This document shows positions 41,992 to 46,781 of a stretch of DNA of 46,781 bases, one piece after another. Positions within the stretch are counted from its first letter, which is position 1. Each line of letters begins with the position of its first letter. A program made the translations under genes and the position numbers. This DNA is from an uncultured Bacteroidales bacterium (GTDB lineage: Bacteria; Bacteroidota; Bacteroidia; Bacteroidales; Muribaculaceae). Location: contig CAMWNG010000010.1 in NCBI GenBank assembly GCA_947175575.1, positions 1-46,781 of the forward strand, read 5' to 3'. The notes below the pieces were generated by a model. That model was not told where the DNA came from and did not search any database. It worked only from the letters and a program-made list of their open reading frames with translations.

Positions 41992-42417
41992 TCATCTTTG
42001 ACGGGCAAGGAAAAAACGGAATCTTTTAATGATATGCCCCAAGGCGAAGGCAAGCATGAGAAATCCGATCTTGCCGTGAACTCCCCCGATAGGCGCATGT
42101 ACGCCGGAGGCAAGCCAATGCGCAAAGGCTACAAGTCCGCTTAGCGCCACGATCACCGTGAGCCACCAGAGGATGCGCGTAACCACACTTTTCTGCTTGC
42201 GGAATTTCGCAAACCAGTCGCTACGGCCGAAATGAAGATAAATGTGCACTGCGATAACTGCCATAAAGAGACACCCTAAGCCTATATGCACCCACACCGG
42301 CCACACGCCGGAACTATGCGTGAATTCCAATTGCACCGCTGATAGAAGCATGACCACCACCAGCAGAAGCAGGATACGGTTGCAGAGACGGAGTTTTTCG
42401 GATTTTTTCATAGTCAA
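41992..42417 (-). CDS. Small membrane protein, DUF4405/b-type-cytochrome-like
   Basis: 141 residues with about four membrane segments. Histidines sit in and next to the helices: His44 (WVHIGLG), His58 and His62 (AVHIYLHFGR), His114 (GVHGKIGF) and His128 (LGHIIKRF), the arrangement of a bis-histidine heme b protein such as cytochrome b561. The match to DUF4405 is by eye. It would carry electrons in the inner membrane; the partner is unknown. The gene follows the aminotransferase by 9 bases, so it is co-transcribed, though no functional link is obvious. Confidence 0.7.
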   Translation of the reverse strand: MTMKKSEKLRLCNRILLLLVVVMLLSAVQLEFTHSSGVWPVWVHIGLGCLFMAVIAVHIYLHFGRSDWFAKFRKQKSVVTRILWWLTVIVALSGLVAFAHWLASGVHAPIGGVHGKIGFLMLAFALGHIIKRFRFFLARQR

Positions 42418-42426
42418 TGCTTAGAT

Positions 42427-43632
42427 TCAGTCCTGAACAATGCGGCCGGGATAGGCCTCGAGGGCATGACGCAGCACATCCATAGCCTTGCCGAGTTCCT
42501 CTTTATTGAGTACATAGGCCATACGCACTTCGTTGCGCCCCATGCCGGGGGTAGTATAGAAACCGGATGCCGGCGCCATGAAGATGGTCTGGCCTTCGTA
42601 CTCGAACTCTCGCAGGCACCACTGACAGAACTTGTCGGCGTCATCAACCGGCAGACTCACCACAGTGTAAAACGCACCCATAGGGATGGGACTGTAACAG
42701 CCGGGAATTTTGTTGAGGCGATCTATAAGGAACTTTCGCCGTTCCACATATTCATTATATGTGGCAAGCATGTAATCGGAAGATGTGTCAATGGAGGCCT
42801 CGGCCACGAGCTGGCCGAGCAAAGGCGGACTCAGGCGTGCCTGACAGAATTTCATGACGTTTTTCTTGAGTTCCTTGTGCTTCGTGATGAGCGCGCCGAT
42901 ACGAATACCACACTCGTTGTAACGCTTTGACACGGAGTCGATAAGCACGACATTGTGCTCGATGCCGGGAAGATGAAAAGCGGAGATGTACGGAGCGCCG
43001 GTGTAGCAGAACTCTCGATAGACCTCGTCGGAAAACAGGAATAGGTCGTGTTTGAGCACCAGATCGCGTATCTGCAACATTTCCTTCATCGTGTATAGAT
43101 ATCCGGTGGGATTGTTCGGGTTACAGATCAGGATGCCTTTTGTTCGAGGCGTTATGAGTTTTTCAAACTCCTCGAGAGGCGGTAGTTCGAATCCGTCATC
43201 GATGCTCGACGGTATGGTGACGATCTTCGCTCCGGCTGATATGGCGAATGCCATATAGTTGGCATACGCGGGTTCGGGCACTATTATCTCATCGCCGGGG
43301 TCAAGACAGGCCATGAAAGCGAACAGCACGGCTTCCGAACCGCCGGTGGTGACGATAATGTCGTCAACATTCACGTCGATATTGAAGCGATGATAATATT
43401 CGCGCAGCTTCTCGCGCAGAGACAACAATCCTTCCGAGGGGCTGTATTCGAGCACCTTACGATCAATCTTACGAAGAGCTTCCAGGGCTTCGGGCGGAGT
43501 GGGGACATCAGGCTGTCCGATGTTGAGCCGGTAGACCTTAAGGCCGCGGGCTACGGCCTCGTTAGCCAGAGGGACAAGCCGGCGTATGGGGGATGCGGGC
43601 ATTATCTCGCCGCGTTTTGATACTTCAGGCAT
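42427..43632 (-). CDS. PLP-dependent class I/II aminotransferase (AspC-like)
   Basis: 401 residues, full length, cytosolic. Fold type I marks: NIGQPDVPTPPEALEAL at the N-terminus, TTGGSEAVLFAF (phosphate binding), CNPNNPTGYLYT, FLFSDEVYREFCY and the Schiff-base lysine in DSVSKRYNECGIRIG. The C-terminal Arg for the substrate carboxylate is in GRNEVRMAYV. Probably an aspartate- or aromatic-type transaminase; the exact substrate cannot be read from the sequence. First gene of a two-gene operon with the small membrane protein. Confidence 0.92.
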   Translation of the reverse strand: MPEVSKRGEIMPASPIRRLVPLANEAVARGLKVYRLNIGQPDVPTPPEALEALRKIDRKVLEYSPSEGLLSLREKLREYYHRFNIDVNVDDIIVTTGGSEAVLFAFMACLDPGDEIIVPEPAYANYMAFAISAGAKIVTIPSSIDDGFELPPLEEFEKLITPRTKGILICNPNNPTGYLYTMKEMLQIRDLVLKHDLFLFSDEVYREFCYTGAPYISAFHLPGIEHNVVLIDSVSKRYNECGIRIGALITKHKELKKNVMKFCQARLSPPLLGQLVAEASIDTSSDYMLATYNEYVERRKFLIDRLNKIPGCYSPIPMGAFYTVVSLPVDDADKFCQWCLREFEYEGQTIFMAPASGFYTTPGMGRNEVRMAYVLNKEELGKAMDVLRHALEAYPGRIVQD

Positions 43633-43661
43633 TTAAGTAAATTCATATTAACTTAAGGCAA

Positions 43662-43669
43662 CAAATTTA
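43662..43669 (-). promoter_or_regulatory. -7 element of the aminotransferase operon
   Basis: TAAATTTG on the minus strand, 29 bases before the start codon; the -33 region has TTT rather than TTG at a 20-base spacing. Confidence 0.55.
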
Positions 43670-43795
43670 CTATATTTTTTCCACTCCCGAAACTTACCGG
43701 CCAAAAATCGGCCGATAAATCTATTCTGGGAAGAGAAACGATGATGAGCGGTGTTATTTCACGTTAAGTAATGTAAGATCCCTAAACCAAAAGCC

Positions 43796-45031
43796 ATGAC
43801 ATCTATAAAAACAAAATTTCGCCCGTCGGCCATCGATGACCGTGAGGGTACGGTCTACTATCAGATTATCCGTCACCGGAAGATCAGGCAGATCCTTTCA
43901 GAATACAAATTGAAACCTTCGGAATGGGATGAGCGCCGCTCCTCGGTGTGTGTGTCAGGAACCCCGGAACGTCGAAGATTCCTCAGCGCGGTACGCGAGC
44001 GCATCCGACGCGATATCGAGCGTCTGGGGAAAATAGACCGACAATTCGAATCGTCCGGACTCGCTTATACGACTGATGATATAATTGACGAATTCCAACG
44101 CTATGCCTCCGAAAGCCGGCTGTTCACCTTTATGCAGACCCTGATCGTGCGCTTCAGGCAAAACGGCAATCTGCGGACATCGGAAACATATACGGCCGCA
44201 CTCAATAGTTTCAAGAAATTCCTGTCGAGTCTGAATTCCTCCGAAGAATTTCCCTCGGCCGAAAATATAAGGCTCGACAGCCTTACTGCCGATCTGATGG
44301 AGTCATACGAGGCATGGCACCGCAAACGCGGGGTCTCGTACAACACCATATCCTTCTACACACGGATTCTGCGGGCTGTGTACAACCGTGCTGTCGAACT
44401 TGACCTGACCGATAACAGAAATCCTTTTCGCCATGTCTACACCGGAGTGGATAAGACCGTGAAACGCGCAGTGTCTCTCTCCACCCTCAAAAAGATATGC
44501 TCTCTTGATCTATCGGCCACTCCCCGCCTCGACTTCGCACGCGATATGTTCATGTTGAGTTTTTATCTGCGAGGAATGAGTTTCGTAGACATGGCATTCC
44601 TCAAAAAGACAGATCTGTGCCACGGATATGTCACATACCGACGCCGCAAGACGGGGCAACGACTCACCATCAGCTGGACCAAAGAGATGCAAGCCATAAT
44701 CGAAAAATATCCCGTGAACACCTCGGTGTACCTCCTCCCGATAATCCGCTGTCCGGACACTAACGAACGTAAAGTCTACCGTAACACAGCTTATGCCATA
44801 AACCGGAACCTAAAACGCATAGCTGAACTGACAGATATTTCCATTCCGCTCACACTCTATGTGGCGCGCCACAGCTGGGCTTCGACAGCAAAGTCGATAG
44901 GTATTCCGATATCCGTAATCAGCGAAGGAATGGGTCATGATTCTGAAACCACGACTCAGATTTATCTCGCCAGTCTTGACACCTCTGTAATCGACCGCGC
45001 CAATAACCGCATATTGGCTTCTCTCAAATAA
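43796..45031 (+). CDS. Tyrosine recombinase, probable DNA invertase of the adjacent switch
   Basis: 411 residues. A Bacteroidetes-type integrase with an N-terminal arm, a SAM-like core-binding domain (about 105-205) and a catalytic domain (about 220-405). Active-site residues: Arg259 (FYLRGMSFVDM), Arg358-His359 in YVARHSWAS, a GMGHDSETTT motif, and nucleophile Tyr390 (QIYLASL). Position one of the HxxR box is Tyr, as commonly seen in this family. The absence of phage or conjugation genes nearby, and the inverted repeats 64 bases after its stop, suggest that it inverts the neighbouring promoter segment like the Tsr recombinases of Bacteroides (inference). No clear promoter was found in the 160 bases upstream. 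Confidence 0.9.
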   Translation: MTSIKTKFRPSAIDDREGTVYYQIIRHRKIRQILSEYKLKPSEWDERRSSVCVSGTPERRRFLSAVRERIRRDIERLGKIDRQFESSGLAYTTDDIIDEFQRYASESRLFTFMQTLIVRFRQNGNLRTSETYTAALNSFKKFLSSLNSSEEFPSAENIRLDSLTADLMESYEAWHRKRGVSYNTISFYTRILRAVYNRAVELDLTDNRNPFRHVYTGVDKTVKRAVSLSTLKKICSLDLSATPRLDFARDMFMLSFYLRGMSFVDMAFLKKTDLCHGYVTYRRRKTGQRLTISWTKEMQAIIEKYPVNTSVYLLPIIRCPDTNERKVYRNTAYAINRNLKRIAELTDISIPLTLYVARHSWASTAKSIGIPISVISEGMGHDSETTTQIYLASLDTSVIDRANNRILASLK

Positions 45032-45045
45032 TCTCCATTCACACA

Positions 45046-45089
45046 ACAATGAGCGCCCCCGACCGGCTCCGGTCGGGGGCGCTCATTGT
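45046..45089 (+). terminator. Strong terminator between the recombinase and the invertible segment
   Basis: 20-bp perfect stem (45046-45065 with 45070-45089) and a 4-base loop GCTC. The core is very G/C-rich. It would stop recombinase transcripts from entering the switch and the upxY-like gene. Confidence 0.85.
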
Positions 45090-45095
45090 CATTGA

Positions 45096-45113
45096 CTCTT
45101 AAACAGAGTGTAG
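45096..45113 (+). repeat. Left inverted repeat of the switch (IRL)
   Basis: CTCTTAAACAGAGTGTAG; exact reverse complement of 45298-45315. Confidence 0.9.
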
Positions 45114-45257
45114 GTCTGATTACAATACACTGTCTATCAGGGCTCTATTGCGCCTTAGCTGACGTTTTGCTAAACATTTGGCTATTTAAGAGCCTCATCC
45201 GGAAAACCGATTACCATTTTTTTGAATGGATATTCAATCATTTTCAGAAATAATTCG

Positions 45258-45265
45258 TAACTTTG
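45258..45265 (+). promoter_or_regulatory. Promoter -7 element inside the invertible segment, ON orientation
   Basis: TAACTTTG; the upstream -33 region is T-rich but lacks an exact TTG at 19-20 bases. Transcription would start near 45271, cross the right repeat and run through a leader of about 220 nt to ATG 45491. Confidence 0.65.
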
Positions 45266-45297
45266 CCGTTGATTAGCAATTCTCCGCGATTGAGTGT

Positions 45298-45315
45298 CTA
45301 CACTCTGTTTAAGAG
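45298..45315 (-). repeat. Right inverted repeat of the switch (IRR)
   Basis: CTACACTCTGTTTAAGAG; exact reverse complement of 45096-45113. Homology stops at once on both sides. Confidence 0.9.
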
Positions 45316-45490
45316 ATTGTAAACAGGATTGTCGCCCCTGAATCATACAAAATGCGGCACAACCACCGGGAAAGTACCTGTACAGGCTAATCCCTGAGAT
45401 CCGAAACGAATGCAGCCGGACGGTTGGATTATAATGCGCGACAAAGTCGTCAGGACCCACCTCGCACTATAGGATAAAATGTAGGCTAAA
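45316..45490 (+). promoter_or_regulatory. Long untranslated leader of the upxY-like gene
   Basis: 175 bases without a convincing gene between the right repeat and ATG 45491. It holds a CCTGTACAGG palindrome and a GCGACAAAGTCGT hairpin-like stretch. In Bacteroides fragilis, UpxY proteins act through the 5' leader of their own operon, so this is the expected target region (established for the family; inferred here). Confidence 0.5.
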
Positions 45491-46045
45491 ATGAATGAAA
45501 ATATAAAGGAAAACGACAACCACTCACAATGGTTCGCCATTAAAACGCCACAGGATTTCAAAGCTGAAGGGGTACTGAAAGACAAATGCGATGAAATATT
45601 CTTTCCAAAAGAAACCGTTATCGGTCCCGGCAAACGCCCCAGGCAAAAAGCCGTAATTCCACACGTGCTTTTCATCAAGACTACACACGACAACGCCCTC
45701 GCGCTTGAAGACCTGGGCCGAAAACATCCGGAACAGAATATCCCGTTCTGGATTTACCGTTACCCCGCCGACAAACGAATCCAGATAATACCGCAAAGCT
45801 CAATCGAGCTATTACGGCTGCTCACCGCCGACGACTCTACGCAATGCCGGATATACACCGGACATGAATTTAAAGAAAAAGAGCTCGTCAGAGTAACAGA
45901 CGGCATATACAAAGGATACCAGGGATATGTACAACGCGTGAAGAAGAACAAGCACGTCATCGTAAAAATCGAAGGCGTATGCATGGTTATCCTTCCTTAT
46001 ATACATCCCGATCTTCTACAACCGATCACGGCGGAGACAAACTAA
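45491..46045 (+). CDS. upxY: UpxY-type transcription antiterminator (NusG paralogue)
   Basis: 184 residues. Residues about 12-115 form a NusG N-terminal domain (SQWFAIKTPQDFK ... FFPKETV ... RQKAVIPHVLFIKTT); about 137-172 is a KOW domain (VRVTDGIYKGYQGYVQRVKK). This is the build of the NusG-like UpxY/RfaH proteins, which let RNA polymerase read through long surface polysaccharide operons. The gene is first behind the invertible promoter, as in Bacteroides capsule loci, so it probably opens a polysaccharide operon lying beyond the window. The next frame begins 9 bases after its stop. Confidence 0.88.
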   Translation: MNENIKENDNHSQWFAIKTPQDFKAEGVLKDKCDEIFFPKETVIGPGKRPRQKAVIPHVLFIKTTHDNALALEDLGRKHPEQNIPFWIYRYPADKRIQIIPQSSIELLRLLTADDSTQCRIYTGHEFKEKELVRVTDGIYKGYQGYVQRVKKNKHVIVKIEGVCMVILPYIHPDLLQPITAETN

Positions 46046-46054
46046 ACCAATTCA

Positions 46055-46781
46055 TTGATCCCCGAGACCATACATACCGAGGCAACCACGGTTGATGCAC
46101 TCACCGACCACGGCACCCGGATAGCCCGCGCGGCCATCCGGGCCGGGATGTTTAATGTCGGCCACCTCCCCACACCTACCGACAAGAGCCTCCGGCAGGA
46201 AGCCCGCCAATGGCTTCATGGCACATCTGCCCTGCTGCCGCGACTCACGGCCGCGGAGATCCTACCCCTCATTACCGTATACGACCTCGTTCACCGCGTG
46301 GCGTTCCGCTGTCCGGCTGATACCGTTATGATCAACCGGCATGTCTTCCGCGCGTTCGATGCCCTCGTACACGGCGACTCAGCCGTAGACCAATACGACA
46401 TGTACCGCGCCATAAAAGCCGGGCTTGACCGCCGCGACAGCGCCTACTTCGACCGCACCATGCAGTGGAACACCATAACCCTCGGCCGCTGGCACCGGCA
46501 ATTCCGCCGCGGCACACCCGACGCCCCCCTGAGCGACTACGACACCCTCAACCGCGTAGCCATCCTTCTGAGCGATGACCTGTGGGCTTACGAGGCCTCC
46601 AACCAGGCAGCCTTCAAACACCGCCTCTTCATGGCCCACCGTCACTATCTCGACGCCCCCGAAGTCCTCGACCAACGCACCCTCCGCGCCCTCGACCACT
46701 TCCTCACCGCCTCCCGCCCCTTCCTCACCGAAGCCGACCACACCCGCCACCGGTCAGAGTTGGATATGTACCTCATCTCCA
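46055..46781 (+). CDS. Unknown protein encoded directly after upxY (partial, 3' end outside window)
   Basis: An open frame in phase with upxY continues from its stop to the window edge without interruption: 242 residues from a possible TTG start at 46055, or 211 from the first ATG at 46148. It is rich in Arg, His, Asp, Leu and aromatic residues and looks all-helical; recognisable stretches are AAEILPLITVYDLVHRVAF, RAFDALVHGDSAVDQYDMYR and MQWNTITLGRWHRQFRRG. GC content is high, like a normal local gene, and no frame on the other strand is more convincing. It holds the place of upxZ (an UpxY antagonist) in Bacteroides loci, but it is longer and I see no clear UpxZ similarity. Confidence 0.65.
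   Translation, partial: MIPETIHTEATTVDALTDHGTRIARAAIRAGMFNVGHLPTPTDKSLRQEARQWLHGTSALLPRLTAAEILPLITVYDLVHRVAFRCPADTVMINRHVFRAFDALVHGDSAVDQYDMYRAIKAGLDRRDSAYFDRTMQWNTITLGRWHRQFRRGTPDAPLSDYDTLNRVAILLSDDLWAYEASNQAAFKHRLFMAHRHYLDAPEVLDQRTLRALDHFLTASRPFLTEADHTRHRSELDMYLIS

Larger units (their letters stand above)
45096..45315. other. Putative invertible promoter segment (phase-variation switch)
   Basis: Two perfect 18-bp inverted repeats (45096-45113 and 45298-45315) enclose 184 bases. The enclosed DNA carries one promoter-like TAACTTTG (45258-45265) pointing right, toward the upxY-like gene, and none was seen pointing left. Inversion would turn the promoter toward the terminator and recombinase and switch the downstream locus OFF. 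A tyrosine recombinase gene lies directly upstream. This matches the invertible capsule promoters of Bacteroides in layout; inversion itself is inferred. Confidence 0.82.

Noticed and set aside
43796-45031. Recombinase as integrase of a phage or conjugative element
   Set aside because: No phage, conjugation or tRNA attachment features nearby, while inverted repeats flank a promoter 64 bases downstream. It cannot be fully excluded because the right side is cut off.
45185-45192. TTTAAGAG inside the invertible segment as a third recombination site
   Set aside because: Only eight bases match the 18-bp repeat; too short to claim.
1-46781. CRISPR arrays, rRNA or tRNA genes
   Set aside because: No regular spacer-repeat arrays, no rRNA-like stretches and no cloverleaf with a GGTTCGA-type T loop were found by reading.

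Overview
The window looks like chromosome from a Bacteroidales gut bacterium, most likely Muribaculaceae or a near relative (inference from gene content; no 16S rRNA is present). The signs are many promoters of the Bacteroidetes type (TAnnTTTG near -7, often with TTG 18-20 bases upstream), no clear Shine-Dalgarno sites, a SusD-like protein, BspA-type leucine-rich repeat proteins, a C10 cysteine protease, a Na+/H+-pyrophosphatase and an UpxY-type NusG paralogue. Most of the window is about 50-55% GC; the first 350 bases and the start of the largest gene are visibly more AT-rich.

Layout. 1-350: 3' end of an AT-rich winged-helix gene and a hairpin. 349-3586 (minus): DUF2795 protein, cobalamin adenosyltransferase and K+-stimulated membrane pyrophosphatase. 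3604-7347 (minus): a four-gene operon running MFS exporter, cytosolic nitroreductase, FMN-binding/4Fe-4S membrane protein, membrane-anchored nitroreductase; it looks like a transmembrane flavin redox and detoxification unit. 7412-8922 (plus): a MATE exporter behind its own promoter and an attenuator-like structured leader. 9095-12834 (plus): three exported proteins including a SusD homologue without SusC. 13099-17865 (plus): glycogen branching enzyme, a thioredoxin-fold lipoprotein with an almost leaderless promoter, and ComM/YifB. 17897-18502: a decayed IS5-family element with long inverted ends and a TAA target duplication.

18580-36858 is dominated by surface or secreted proteins: an InlB-repeat protein, a 2287-residue C10 protease with leucine-rich repeat blocks, a structured RNA of about 345 nt with its own promoter, and a 3057-residue LRR_5 protein built partly from tandem super-repeats of about 158 residues. 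Four of the exported proteins in the window share a C-terminal module resembling type IX secretion sorting domains. 36896-43669 holds a GT4 glycosyltransferase, a SusA-like periplasmic GH13 enzyme, an MscS channel, and a minus-strand pair (aminotransferase, then a b-type-cytochrome-like membrane protein).

43796-46781 is the most interesting part: a tyrosine recombinase, a 20-bp terminator hairpin, then a 220-bp segment bounded by perfect 18-bp inverted repeats that carries one promoter pointing at an UpxY-type antiterminator, followed by an open reading frame that runs off the window. This is the expected anatomy of an invertible (phase-variable) promoter at the head of a surface polysaccharide locus, seen here in the apparent ON orientation.
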